Positions 53,150-62,073 of a DNA stretch of 64,000 nucleotides are shown here, piece by piece. The notes beneath the pieces are model-generated. The model saw only the letters and a program-made list of their open reading frames with translations, searched no databases and was not told where the DNA came from. Every line of letters starts with the position of its first letter. Position 1 is the first letter of the stretch. Source of the DNA: Methanofollis sp. W23 (lineage in GTDB: Archaea > Halobacteriota > Methanomicrobia > Methanomicrobiales > Methanofollaceae); assembly GCF_017875325.1 (NCBI RefSeq), contig NZ_JAGGMN010000001.1, positions 1,054,001 through 1,118,000 on the forward strand. Direction: 5' to 3'. Position numbers and translations under genes: made by a program.

Positions 53150-53620
53150 ACTGAAAAAGTAGAATGGACGCGGACAGAGATGCTGGCTTAGAGTACCTAT
53201 TCTAGAGAGAGGAGAGAGAGATCTCTCTCTCATAGTACTATATTGCACTCGATAGAGAACACACAGACTACCCATGATCTCCCCAGGTCTCTGGGTGACA
53301 GTGTGTGCGGTCGGGAGCGGGGTGCACGCGAGGACAAAAATTGGATATATTGGGCCATATTATTGAACAGCATTCTAAATCTCGCTTGTTCAGTGACAAC
53401 TATAGAGTGCAACGAGGTGTATGCCGGTGCACGGGTGTAAACAGGATGACGATGAGTTTTTTTGCTTTGTCCCCGCGATGAATAAAGGCAGGGACCGGCG
53501 CACCATCGTCATGCTCGTCGGTTCTGCCTTCCTGACTCATTCTTCACCCTGGGGTCTGGTGAGTTGAGATTGGGCGGCATTCGACGCGTACCTCCCCCAA
53601 GGATCAAGGTGAGAGGTTCT
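53150..53620. other. AT-richer island with inverted repeats, no recognised gene
   Basis: A perfect 20-base GAGA/TCTC palindrome lies at 53212-53231. TTGCACTCGATAG (53244-53256) and CTATAGAGTGCAA (about 53400-53412) are inverted copies with one mismatch. Between them two short reading frames on opposite strands overlap, and neither has a ribosome binding site. The composition differs from the neighbours. From 53490 there is another decayed repeat core (TCTGCCTTCCTGACTC, CCTGGGGTCTGG). Confidence 0.45.
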
Positions 53621-53691
53621 ACACCCCCTTCAAAAAATGGATATGCATGGCCCAGGATCTGGTCCGATTCTCCAGGGCCCAAAAAAAGAGT

Positions 53692-54216
53692 TCAGTCCCT
53701 CTTTTCCACGACAAAGATACTGAGTTTCTCAAGTGGATGAACGACAGGACGGCCAAAGCCCTTGAGTTCCTCTTCCAGCCAGGCGAGATCGACAGGGGCG
53801 AGGTCGGGGTCGTCGGCGTGGAGTTCGTTGAACCCCACCTCATTGAACTCTGCGACGATGAACCTCTCGTACGAGACCCGTGCCAGTTCAGAGAGGACGG
53901 CGCGTCTTGTCCCTGGGTCCATGTGGTGGAGCGCCCCGAAACAGATCCCGATATCAAACGCCTCGTTCCCGTACGGAAGATCGGCGGCGTCGGCCTCCTC
54001 GAAATAGATCTTCTCCGCGACCCCCTCCTCTCTCGCGAGCCGCTCGGTCTCCTTCAACCGAGCCGTGTCGATGTCGATGCTCGTGACAAAACAGTCATAC
54101 TCGCTGGTGGCGATGAGGGCGAGAGGGCCGGCCCCGATGTCCAGCACCTCCCTGTCCTCGACGCCGGCAAGGCGGAGGAGAGTCCTCCGCTCCTCAAGAT
54201 ACCGCCCTTCGATCAT
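53692..54216 (-). CDS. SAM-dependent methyltransferase (class I)
   Basis: 174 residues. EVLDIGAGPLALIATSEYDC (about residues 23-42) is motif I for SAM binding, VTSIDIDTARLKETERLARE motif II, and AFDIGICFGALHHMDPGTRR the motif IV-V region with the usual aromatic-His-His step. The C-terminus VHPLEKLSIFVVEKRD is the usual final strands. Substrate not known. It lies 7 bases after the gltA stop and is probably co-transcribed with it. Confidence 0.8.
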   Translation of the reverse strand: MIEGRYLEERRTLLRLAGVEDREVLDIGAGPLALIATSEYDCFVTSIDIDTARLKETERLAREEGVAEKIYFEEADAADLPYGNEAFDIGICFGALHHMDPGTRRAVLSELARVSYERFIVAEFNEVGFNELHADDPDLAPVDLAWLEEELKGFGRPVVHPLEKLSIFVVEKRD

Positions 54217-54223
54217 CTTCTTT

Positions 54224-55552
54224 TTACTCCTCTTTCAGTGCCTTATCGATCGCCGCCGCAGCGGTCTTCGCCGAGCCCATTGCCCAGATGACCGTGGCCG
54301 CACCGGTCGCGGCGTCGCCGGCGGCATAGACCCGCGCCACCGTTGTCCGCCCGTCCTCGTCTACGACCAGGTTGCCCCGGCGTTCGCGCTCGAGCCCGGG
54401 AACCATCGAGACCAGGAGCGGGTTAGGCCCCTGCCCGATGGCCTCGATGAAGACGTCGGCCTCAAGGGTGAACTCGCTCCCCTCGATACAGGTCGGCTTT
54501 GGCCGCCCGCTCTCGTCGGCCTCGCACATCTCCATCCTGACACACTCGACGCCTTCGACGGCCTTCTCACCGACGACCCGCACCGGGTTGGCGCAGCAGA
54601 GGAACTCCACACCCTCCTCGTGGGCGTTCTTCACCTCGACCGCACGGGCCGGGAGATCCTCCTCGCGCCGCCGGTAGACCAGGGTCACCGCCGCACCGAG
54701 CCGCCTGGCCACACGTGCGGCGTCCATCGCCACATTCCCGCCGCCGACCACGACAACCCTGCACCCACGCTTGATGGGCGTGTCGAATTCAGGGAAGCAG
54801 TTGGCATGCATCAGGTTGACACGGGTCAGGAACTCGTTGGCCGAGTAGACCCCATTGAGGTTCTCGCCCTCGATCCCCATAAAGTACGGTAGTCCCGCGC
54901 CGGTCCCGAGGAAGACGGCGTCGTAGCCGAGGAGTTCCTCGACCGTGACGCTCCGCCCGACAAGGTGGTTGAGCCTGAACTCCACGCCGAGGGCCTTTAC
55001 CTGCTCGATCTCGGCCTTCACGATCGCTTTCGGGAGCCTGAACTCGGGGATCCCGTAGGTGAGCACACCGCCCGCCTCGTGGAGCGACTCATAGACCGTG
55101 ACCTTATGCCCGAACCGGGCCAGTTCGGCCGCGGCGGTCAGCCCGGCAGGGCCAGAGCCCACGACCGCGACATGCTTGCCGGTCGGTGCGGCGACCGCCG
55201 GGAGTTTCATGCCGTGCTCGCGTTCCCGGTCGGCGACATAGCGCTCCAGGGCCCCGATGGCCACCGGCTTTTCTTTCTTTGCAAGGATACACTCGCCCTC
55301 GCACTGGGCTTCCTGCGGGCAGACCCGACCGCAGATGGCCGGGAGCATGTTGTCGGCCTTGATGACCGCCGCCGCCCCCTCGAAGTCCTTCTCTGCCACC
55401 TTCAGGATGAAACCCGGAATATCGATCCCGACCGGACACCCCTTCACACAGTGCGGGATGACGCAGTTCATGCACCGAAGAGCCTCAAGGACGGCGTTCT
55501 CCTCGGTGAGTCCCTTGTTGACCTCCTTGAAGTCCTTCACCTCTTTCGCCAT
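54224..55552 (-). CDS. gltA: NADPH-dependent glutamate synthase small-subunit type (GltA/NfnB)
   Basis: 442 residues. The N-terminus has two [4Fe-4S] motifs: ALRCMNCVIPHCVKGCPVGI (about 27-46) and ICGRVCPQEAQCEGECI. FAD motif GSGPAGLTAAAELARFGHKV and NAD(P) motif VVGGGNVAMDAARVARRLGA follow. Start ATG at 55552 overlaps the partner stop as TGATG, with GGGGGAAGC upstream; the frame to 55579 is rejected. With the NfnA-like gene it forms the NfnAB/SudAB type flavoprotein pair. Whether it makes glutamate or bifurcates electrons between NAD(P)H and ferredoxin is not decided. Confidence 0.93.
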   Translation of the reverse strand: MAKEVKDFKEVNKGLTEENAVLEALRCMNCVIPHCVKGCPVGIDIPGFILKVAEKDFEGAAAVIKADNMLPAICGRVCPQEAQCEGECILAKKEKPVAIGALERYVADREREHGMKLPAVAAPTGKHVAVVGSGPAGLTAAAELARFGHKVTVYESLHEAGGVLTYGIPEFRLPKAIVKAEIEQVKALGVEFRLNHLVGRSVTVEELLGYDAVFLGTGAGLPYFMGIEGENLNGVYSANEFLTRVNLMHANCFPEFDTPIKRGCRVVVVGGGNVAMDAARVARRLGAAVTLVYRRREEDLPARAVEVKNAHEEGVEFLCCANPVRVVGEKAVEGVECVRMEMCEADESGRPKPTCIEGSEFTLEADVFIEAIGQGPNPLLVSMVPGLERERRGNLVVDEDGRTTVARVYAAGDAATGAATVIWAMGSAKTAAAAIDKALKEE

Positions 55553-56406
55553 CAGTGCTTCCCCCCGCAGCATCCGCACCCGCCATGATGGTCATGGTGG
55601 TGGAAGTGCTCGCGCGCCTCCTGCTCCTCGTCGGTGTACATCCGCTGTCTCTGCATCAGGCTGTCGAAGTCGACCTGGTGGGCGTCGAACTCAGGGCCGT
55701 CGACGCAGGCGAACTTGGTCTCGCCGCCGACCGTGACCCGGCACGACCCGCACATTCCTGTCCCATCGACCATGATCGGGTTGAGGGAGACGAAGGTCTT
55801 GACCTTGTACGGGATGGTCACCCTGGAGGTCACCTTCATCATGATGGCCGGGCCGACGATCCAGACACAGTCGATCGTCCGCTCCTTGAGCAGATCTTCC
55901 AGGACCGTGCTTGCAAACCCGTGGACGCCCTTGCTCCCGTCGTCGGTGGTGATGAAGAGTTCGTCGCAGACCTCTTCCATCTCGTCTTCGAGGATGAGGA
56001 GATCTTTGTTCCTCGCCCCGATGATCCCGATGACATGGTTCCCGGCCTCTTTCGCCTCGCGGGCGATGATCGGGGTGCTCGCGATCCCCACGCCTCCGCC
56101 GATGACGACGACGGTACCGTAGTTCTTGATCTCGCTCGGGGTGCCGAGCGGACCGACGACGTCGGAAAGGACGTCTCCTTCTTTCTTGGTCGCGAGCAGT
56201 TCAGTGGTCTTGCCGACCGCCATATAGATGACTCTGACCGAGTCACCCTTCGTCGCCGAGATGGTGAGCGGGATCCGCTCGCCGGTCTCGTCGACCCTGA
56301 TGATCAGAAACTGCCCTGCCCGGGCGTGGCGCGCCACCTGCGGCGCGTGGACCCAGATCTGATACACATTGTCTGAGAGATGTGTAGCCTCCTCAACCTG
56401 ATACAA
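55552..56406 (-). CDS. Ferredoxin--NADP reductase-like subunit (NfnA/SudB type)
   Basis: 284 residues. FAD domain with RIPLTISATKGD, NAD(P) domain with GGGVGIASTPIIAREAKEAG, and the cluster motif DGTGMCGSCRVTVGGETKFA with CVDGPEFDAHQVDF that holds a [2Fe-2S] in NfnA. It overlaps the GltA/NfnB gene, giving a two-subunit enzyme. The last 17 residues (HFHHHDHHGGCGCCGGKH) form a His- and Cys-rich tail not typical of the family, probably binding metal; its purpose is unknown. Confidence 0.9.
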   Translation of the reverse strand: MYQVEEATHLSDNVYQIWVHAPQVARHARAGQFLIIRVDETGERIPLTISATKGDSVRVIYMAVGKTTELLATKKEGDVLSDVVGPLGTPSEIKNYGTVVVIGGGVGIASTPIIAREAKEAGNHVIGIIGARNKDLLILEDEMEEVCDELFITTDDGSKGVHGFASTVLEDLLKERTIDCVWIVGPAIMMKVTSRVTIPYKVKTFVSLNPIMVDGTGMCGSCRVTVGGETKFACVDGPEFDAHQVDFDSLMQRQRMYTDEEQEAREHFHHHDHHGGCGCCGGKH

Positions 56407-56441
56407 ACTCTACCACTCCAGTTGCATGGTGCACTGTGCTT

Positions 56442-58088
56442 TCATGATTCGTGTTGCAATGACTTTACTTTACGCACCTTCACTGCCACGCCGCGGCGCG
56501 CCCTGACCATCTCGGCCGCACCCATCGCCGCCCGTCCGGTCGCCATCGCCGAGGGACCGACGACCAGCACCTCGTCGCCGGCACGGATCCTGGGATCGGC
56601 GGCGGTGACACCAGGGGCAAGGACGTCGCCGCGCGGCACAAAGTTGTCGATCTCGACGCGGTAGCCGTGGAGGTGTTTCCAGCCATTGAAGGTCGGTTTG
56701 TACAGCCCGGTCCCTGGGTCGATGTTGAAGAGGATGGTCTTGCCCTTGAAGACGGCGCGCCTCCAGGGTTTGCCCTTCACCTGCATCCCCTTGGTCTCGA
56801 CCTGCTCGTCGAACTGCCAGGCAAGCATCCCGGCGATCGGAGTGACCCGCTTCTTCCACCCGCCGTCGAGCGCCTCGTCGAGAGCGGCAAGCGAGGCAGG
56901 GGCAGTCGGGCGCCCGGCGGCGACCGTCTCTTCGAGTTCGATCCCACAGGCGGCGGCGGCCGTCCTTGCGACCTCCAGCGCCCCGCCTTCGAGATGGGCG
57001 ATGACCCGCCCGTAGGGATGGGCCTTGAGATAGTCGGTGAGGAACCCGGCAAGGAGCCCGCACTCCTCGCGGTCCCAGTAGCCGGTGACCGGGACGTCGT
57101 AGTGCCCTGCCGGATAGACGCCTTCGAGTTCTCGCGGCACGACGCCGAGCGGCGAGGTGATGATCACCTCATGGGCCCGGCCGTTGACAGTGCGCACGAA
57201 CTTCTGATGGCTCTGCGAGGTGGAGTAGGGTTTCCTTGCCGAGCACGGGAGGAGGACGGCGACGTCGTCTCGCGGCGGGACATAGCGTTCCACGACCCGC
57301 GCCGCAAACCGCTTCACCTCGGCCCGCTCCATCGACTCGCCGGCATTGGCCAGGAGACGGCAGGGGCGCGCCGCCGGGGCGGCGGCCTCGGCCATCGTGT
57401 AGTCCTGGTCGATGAGGCGCAGGGCGGTCACCTGGTTTGCGTCCAGTCTGCACCGCATCTCCACGAGTTCGCGGAGTTGTTCCTTGCCGATGAACCGCCT
57501 GGCGGTTGCACAGGCCGAGAGGAGGGCGAGGCGGTTGTGGAGCCCGAGGTCTCCGGCCTCGCACCCGGCACACCGACACGTCCCCTCTTCCACCTCGGCG
57601 AGCGGGACCTCGCCTTCCGGGGTGCAGAAGAGTCCGCGTGCCGTCATGAGGTCGACCCCGACAAAGTCGAAGAGGTCGAAGCCGGTGTAGACCAGGAAGA
57701 GAACGTTCGAAGGAAGGGCCGCCGCCGGGGCATACCAGGCGGCGTCAGGGGGCACCTGCTCCCTGAGGGTCGCAAGGGTGGCGACATAGTCCCTGGGGCG
57801 TTCGAGCATGGTCTGCCAGTTGGCGACGAGGGCGCATCCTCCGGCATTGACCTCTCCCCTGAGCGGATGGACGACCCGCACCTCTTCCTCCTCCGGCTGA
57901 ACGAGGTACTCGTCCACGAATGCCTGGTCGGCGGTGAGGGGGACGTTGGCATGGGCCATCGTCGCAAGCGAGGGATAGACCTCCTCAAGGTCGAGAGCCG
58001 TCGGGGTCTGGTGGACCTCCTCGCCGAGGGTGAAGGTTCCTGTCCGCGCCATCCCGTCCCTGTTCTTCACCTCGAAGAACGCCTTCAT
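56442..58088 (-). CDS. arcS: Archaeosine synthase ArcS (TgtA2)
   Basis: 548 residues. ArcS turns preQ0 at position 15 of tRNA into archaeosine by adding nitrogen from lysine or another donor. The central [17 protein letters not shown] (about residues 276-292) is the ArcS-specific motif. The C-terminal about 75 residues contain the PUA domain ([20 protein letters not shown], then [10 protein letters not shown], then [10 protein letters not shown]). A degenerate TGT-like domain with cysteines ([20 protein letters not shown]) precedes. The start overlaps the tgtA stop by 4 bases, so the two act in sequence on tRNA. Confidence 0.95.
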   Translation of the reverse strand: MKAFFEVKNRDGMARTGTFTLGEEVHQTPTALDLEEVYPSLATMAHANVPLTADQAFVDEYLVQPEEEEVRVVHPLRGEVNAGGCALVANWQTMLERPRDYVATLATLREQVPPDAAWYAPAAALPSNVLFLVYTGFDLFDFVGVDLMTARGLFCTPEGEVPLAEVEEGTCRCAGCEAGDLGLHNRLALLSACATARRFIGKEQLRELVEMRCRLDANQVTALRLIDQDYTMAEAAAPAARPCRLLANAGESMERAEVKRFAARVVERYVPPRDDVAVLLPCSARKPYSTSQSHQKFVRTVNGRAHEVIITSPLGVVPRELEGVYPAGHYDVPVTGYWDREECGLLAGFLTDYLKAHPYGRVIAHLEGGALEVARTAAAACGIELEETVAAGRPTAPASLAALDEALDGGWKKRVTPIAGMLAWQFDEQVETKGMQVKGKPWRRAVFKGKTILFNIDPGTGLYKPTFNGWKHLHGYRVEIDNFVPRGDVLAPGVTAADPRIRAGDEVLVVGPSAMATGRAAMGAAEMVRARRGVAVKVRKVKSLQHES

Positions 58089-59533
58089 TCCAGCACCTCC
58101 AGGTCAGGGAGGGCGTGGCGCACGAAGGACGCCCAGTCGGCGGGGGCGAGGACAGAGACCGTGCTCTCAGGGTGGGTCTCTGCAAGCCGCGCGATCCCCT
58201 TGCACCCTGCCTCCATCATCGCCTCGTCCCAGGTCGGCACCTCGGACTGGCCGATCGGGAAGGTCTCGGCAAGCCCGGTCGGGTACGGCCCGAAGGGGGG
58301 CTTGAAGGAGAGGACGTCGTCGTACTCTCCTGTGTTCTTCTCGCCGGTCATGGAGACAAGCACCTGCTCGCCGAGGCTGAAGCGCTCGACCATCTTATGG
58401 TACCTGACCACCTCGGTCCGCTGGCAGCTCTCGGTACCCTGGTAGAAGAACCGCCTCTTGGAGGGGCGGTCCTGGCGTTCGAGTTCCTCGGCATGGCTGA
58501 GGAACTCGCGGTAGCCCTCCAGGAGCCTCGGGTGGCTCCGGCACCGCAGGTCGAGGAGTTCCCAGAGGGTGCCGTCGGTGATCGCCTGCCTGATCCTGGC
58601 GATCTCGGCGAGGGTGACGTAGAGGTTGTGGAGGGCGAGGAGACGCTCTCTGTCAGGGCTCTTCTTCAGCTCCTCGGCGGTGTGGTTCCGGCAGACCGCA
58701 CACGGGCAGGCAAGTTCTGAGAGTTCGTCGATCTTCAGGCTCCCATAGGTGGTGAGGTAGCGTCCGTCCTTGGCAAAGAGGGCGTAGGCGGCCGAGTCGA
58801 AGATGTCGCACCCCATCGCCGCACCGAGTGCGAGCATGGAGGGGTGACCGGCGCCGAAGAGGTGGACGCAGGTCGAGGGCGAGAGCCCGCGTTTAGCGGC
58901 CAGGACGGCCTCGACCAGTTCCTTGTACCGGTAGTTCTCCATCAGCGGGACGACTGCCCCTATGGGGCAGAAGTCGAACCCGATCTCCTGGACGCGCCTG
59001 GCGGCGTACTCGCGCAGGTCAGGGAAGGTCGCCCCCTGGACCGGCCCGGCGAGCGGGGCGTCTGGGCCGAGGAACTCGCGGGCTTCTTTGATCCGGTCGA
59101 GGGTGACTTCGAGTTCTTCCTCGACCTGTTCACGCGGGGTGTCTGGCGTGGTCGGGATGTCGAGGGGCACGAAGATGTCTGATCCGATCTCTTTCTGGAA
59201 GGTGACCGTCTCGGTGTTGGTGATCTCCACCTCGCCATAGACCATCAGCTGGAATGATCCCGAGTCGGTCATGATGACGCCGTCGAAGTCGAGGACCTTG
59301 TGGAGGCCTTCGGCGAGGGCGCGGTCCCGGTATTCGCTGCTCTTGGAGAAGATGTAGGCGTTGGTGATGATCGCCTCGACGCCCATCTCCTGCATCTCCC
59401 GCGGCGTGACGAGCGGGAGGTGGGGGTTGACGACCGGGAGAAGGGCCGGGGTGCGTATGGTCTTGTCGCCGACTTTGAGCCGCCCGTTCCTGGCGGCGAT
59501 ATCTTTTTGCAGGATCTCAAAACTGATACTCAT
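58085..59533 (-). CDS. tgtA: Archaeosine tRNA-guanine transglycosylase (TgtA)
   Basis: 482 residues, without a long PUA domain of its own, in line with the split TgtA/ArcS forms. It inserts preQ0 at G15 of t[20 protein letters not shown] (about residues 84-100) holds the first active-site aspartate; [20 protein letters not shown] and [20 protein letters not shown] follow. The zinc site is CPCAVCRNH with a downstream histidine (ALHNLYV). It overlaps arcS and follows the AMMECR1 gene after one intervening base pair. Confidence 0.95.
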   Translation of the reverse strand: MSISFEILQKDIAARNGRLKVGDKTIRTPALLPVVNPHLPLVTPREMQEMGVEAIITNAYIFSKSSEYRDRALAEGLHKVLDFDGVIMTDSGSFQLMVYGEVEITNTETVTFQKEIGSDIFVPLDIPTTPDTPREQVEEELEVTLDRIKEAREFLGPDAPLAGPVQGATFPDLREYAARRVQEIGFDFCPIGAVVPLMENYRYKELVEAVLAAKRGLSPSTCVHLFGAGHPSMLALGAAMGCDIFDSAAYALFAKDGRYLTTYGSLKIDELSELACPCAVCRNHTAEELKKSPDRERLLALHNLYVTLAEIARIRQAITDGTLWELLDLRCRSHPRLLEGYREFLSHAEELERQDRPSKRRFFYQGTESCQRTEVVRYHKMVERFSLGEQVLVSMTGEKNTGEYDDVLSFKPPFGPYPTGLAETFPIGQSEVPTWDEAMMEAGCKGIARLAETHPESTVSVLAPADWASFVRHALPDLEVLE

Positions 59534-60100
59534 TTATTCGTCCTCCTCGGTGAAGACCTGACCTTCGAAAACGGCGACCTCGACCTCGTCCCGCCGCCAG
59601 CACCCCTGCGGGAGTCCGGCCTTAAGGCAGGTGTGGTCGAGGAACTCCTCCGCGTCCCACTCATATTCGGTCGCGACCTGCGGGAGGAGGAGTCCGCTCC
59701 GTCCCATCCCGCTGACGATCAGCCCGTGCCTGCCGACCTCGACCTTGCCGGGCCGTGCGGTCGCCGGGCAGGCGAGGGTCTCAGGGACCGAGAGCACGGT
59801 CACTTCCACCCTGATCATCGGCAACTCCTCGGCGCGGACCTGGGGAAAACGCGGGTCTTCGAGGGCGGCCGAGAGTGCGGCGTGCACGATCCCCTCGCCA
59901 AGGGGCATCACCGGGTGCGGGAGACCGATGCAGCCGCGCAGGTCTCCTCCTGAGGTGAGAGTGACAAAGACCCCTCTCTTCTCTGAAAATACTGAAGAGA
60001 GGTCTGGCGGAGTATATTCTTCGCCTCTGAGATTTGTTTCGAGGGCGGCGCGGGCGGTCCTGACCGCCGTCCTGCCCTCTTCACTGGTCAGCGCAAACAT
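59534..60100 (-). CDS. AMMECR1-domain protein
   Basis: 188 residues. The family pattern is complete: GVFVTLTSGGDLRGCIGLPH (about residues 44-63, with the LRGCIG motif), LEDPRFPQVRAEELPMIRVE and LLPQVATEYEWDAEEFLDHT. The role is unknown, though AMMECR1 proteins often lie beside radical-SAM or memo genes. The ATG at 60100 lies about 24 bases after a TATA box (TTAATATATGG, minus strand about 60122-60132), so it is leaderless; the longer frame to 60202 would run into rnpB. Confidence 0.93.
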   Translation of the reverse strand: MFALTSEEGRTAVRTARAALETNLRGEEYTPPDLSSVFSEKRGVFVTLTSGGDLRGCIGLPHPVMPLGEGIVHAALSAALEDPRFPQVRAEELPMIRVEVTVLSVPETLACPATARPGKVEVGRHGLIVSGMGRSGLLLPQVATEYEWDAEEFLDHTCLKAGLPQGCWRRDEVEVAVFEGQVFTEEDE

Positions 60101-60104
60101 TAGC

Positions 60105-60132
60105 ACTATATTCAGGGCGTTCCATATATTAA
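60105..60132. promoter_or_regulatory. Overlapping divergent promoters of rnpB and the AMMECR1 gene
   Basis: On the plus strand ACTATATTC (60105-60113) is placed about 25 bases before the 5' end of rnpB. On the minus strand TTAATATATGG (60122-60132) is placed about 25 bases before the ATG at 60100. The two TATA boxes lie between the two start points, within 28 bases, so RNA polymerases for the two genes probably exclude each other. Confidence 0.5.
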
Positions 60133-60473
60133 GTGGAGAGGGAGAGTGCGGCCGACGGTGGCTTGAGAGCTGCTGAGGAAAGTCCCCCCACCGACCAGGC
60201 ACGCAGCCGCATGCAAGTGCGGGTGGCGAGAGTCATGGCAATGACACAGAAACGACACGCCCTGCCGCCAGTGATGATGCGGCCGAGCCTTCGGGCGAGA
60301 AGCGCATCCAGGTGCGTGAGTTAACCCGTTGAACGTAACGGCAGGAATCGATGAAACGGTGAATCCCTGCGGGTGCAAGCCAGAACAGGACATATAGGCG
60401 CCTGGGCCTGTCCGGGTATGGCGCGAAGTCGAATGCCGCAATGAACAGAAGGGGGCTTACTCCTCCGACTCCG
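60132..60473 (+). ncRNA. rnpB: RNase P RNA (archaeal type A)
   Basis: About 340 bases. The conserved CR-I GAGGAAAGTCC is at 60174-60184. ACAGAAACGACACGCC is near 60246 and ACAGAAGGGGGCTTAC at 60445-60460, the CR-V region. P1 can form from GGAGAGGGAG at the 5' end and CTCCTCCGACTCC at the 3' end, with two internal mismatches, which sets the ends. The transcript is the catalytic subunit that trims the 5' leaders of tRNAs. A run of seven T at 60491-60497 is the likely terminator. Exact ends are estimated. Confidence 0.93.
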
Positions 60474-60505
60474 TTCTTCGTGGGGCGATCTTTTTTTGTA
60501 TTCCA

Positions 60506-60905
60506 GGTTTTGTAGAATTTGGTATGAACCTGGAGCTCACGCATACGGGATGAACATTTTTCGTTGCTGGATCATTCTTTTTTAAGACCGGAGAATTGGT
60601 GAGGATCGTGTTCCATCGCCGCCCCCATCTCTCTTCATCGTGGGGTCCGAGGGCGAAGCCCCCGGTGCGAGATTGCAGAGAAGTTTGTACAATAGGGCGG
60701 CTGTTCTGACCGGCGTGTCATCCCATATCTTCTCACCGGGGGCGCCGCCCACGGACCCCCGGGATGGCGATGGGGGTGGGAAGTTAGAGTTAAGATCATG
60801 AAGACGGGACGCAATCCTCCGCAATCTTCATTGGCGGGGGGCTTTGGGGGGGGGGGCGGCCGGCCCCCCACAGGGGGCGTTGTCCGAAGGGTTCTTACAC
60901 AGCCG
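60506..60905 (+). mobile_element. Long-type MITE-like element, about 400 bp
   Basis: The left end is GGTTTTGTAGAAT (60506-60518) and the degenerate right end is TTCTTACACAGCC (60893-60905). The flanks GTATTCCA and GTTTACTA agree at 5 of 8 bases. Inside are CATACGGGATGAACATTTTT, GATCGTGTTCCATCGCCGCC, the core GGGGTCCGAGGGCGAAGCCC, a second core GGGGGCGCCGCCCACGG, and a reversed hairpin in a long G run near 60845. Confidence 0.65.
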
Positions 60906-61900
60906 TTTACTATGGTTCGGGGTGATCGTAAGCACAAGCCAGGGGCATGTACCGCAGATAACTGGTGAGAATTGTCCATCATCTTCTGAGTGAAGGGATC
61001 GGTAGAATATCTTCCCATCCTCCACGCATTCATTAGATGACGATCTTGTTCTAGTGGGAAATACTCTCGATCGATGTGCCTTCCCACTTCAATCGCGCCG
61101 GAGATTGCAATCCTGTACCCCTCTGGGTTGGCAAATTGCATCGAGAAAGCAAGACTGAAGATCCAGAAAGAGGTGTGCCGCCCCCACCGCGTAAAGATAG
61201 GCGGTGAAAGGCATCATGATTCTCACGATCTTTTTTTCGGTCTTTCCGGTTCACTCTTCATCGTGGAGAAGCGAAGGAGGGAGATTTTGTGACGACAAAA
61301 GTCTTCGAGGTTTGATCAAAGACCACGTAAGATTCACGAAATTTTCGACTCTTCATCTGAGGGAAAAAATTGTTCTATCCAAGAGCAGATCCCAAAACTC
61401 TCCAGCCCTCCTCCTTACCGATAATAACAATGGATGATGATTGGAGGATCCACGCTTCTTCATCGCGCACCCATCGCGTCCATGCATCCATTGCCTTCCC
61501 ACATGCCCGTGCCGGGGGCGTTCTCGAAGATCGAAGATCTTCTCAAGTTCTTTATCACTCGCAGTTACTGGACCCCCGGGACCAGGACTGCACCGTGAAG
61601 GCAGAATAGATGACCATGACAAGGGTGCTGCCGTCCCCTGGCAGAAGATATGCGCTTGGAATTTCAGGAGTGAAGGATTTTGATCCATAGGATGATTCAC
61701 GTTCGGGATACTTTTGGGACATGCTCTAAGTGAAACTCATTCTGATCTCGACATGACTCCGACTGGAATCACATGCGGTCATACGCGACTCATAACACTT
61801 TTATACTCAATATTTATTCAATCGCAACACTGTAAGGATTCTTTGTATCGAGAAAGAGGCTCTCATCTTTTCGCGATGCATAGGGAGATCATAATAGACT
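60906..61900. other. Intergenic stretch with repeat fragments and unexplained sequence
   Basis: 60906-61075 is not repeat-like. On the minus strand two frames there read protein-like for about 45 codons each, but neither has a start with a ribosome binding site. GTGCCTTCCCACTTCAATC (61077-61095) and GATCCCAAAACTCTCCAGCC (61387-61406) mark repeat fragments. A core at 61495-61610 is split by a segment with TTCTCGAAGATCGAAGATC (about 61521-61569). 61700-61900 is AT-richer and holds only the promoter of the next gene. Confidence 0.4.
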
Positions 61901-62073
61901 TATATATATTGAAGGCCCCATGCATGTCCATGGACACCCAAACCGGTGTCCTGTCGGGGCTGGAGAACTTAACACGAGTACTTCCCTGCCCCAACAAATC
62001 GCCCGAAGGCTATGGTGCTGTGGGTCGTCATCCTTGATAGCCGTTGCGGTGCCGCACCTTCGGGAGGAGAAAT
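61901..62073 (+). promoter_or_regulatory. Promoter and structured leader of a secreted-protein gene
   Basis: TATATATATT (61901-61910) is a TATA box, giving a leader of about 140 bases. GGACACC-CAAACC-GGTGTCC (61932-61951) is a 7-base-pair hairpin. CCCGAAGG (62002-62009) can pair with CCTTCGGG (62057-62064); inside that helix CTAT/ATAG (62010-62013, 62037-62040) and GGTGC/GCACC form two more stems, a three-way junction. The 3' strand CCTTCGGG overlaps the ribosome binding site GGGAGGAG (62062-62069), so folding could hide it. No known riboswitch is recognised. Confidence 0.5.

Noticed and set aside
53230-53440. Two overlapping short frames on opposite strands, both starting MHSI
   Set aside because: They start at the two inverted repeats, which explains the shared first residues. 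No ribosome binding site and no family.
56667-58445. 592-codon open frame on the plus strand
   Set aside because: It is antisense to arcS and the end of tgtA, arises from the high-GC third-position bias, and has no recognisable domain or ribosome binding site.
60635-61141. 168-codon minus-strand frame after rnpB
   Set aside because: Most of it crosses repeat cores and a long G run, so the reading frame is a by-product of repeat DNA. Only the first third is non-repeat, and it has no ribosome binding site.
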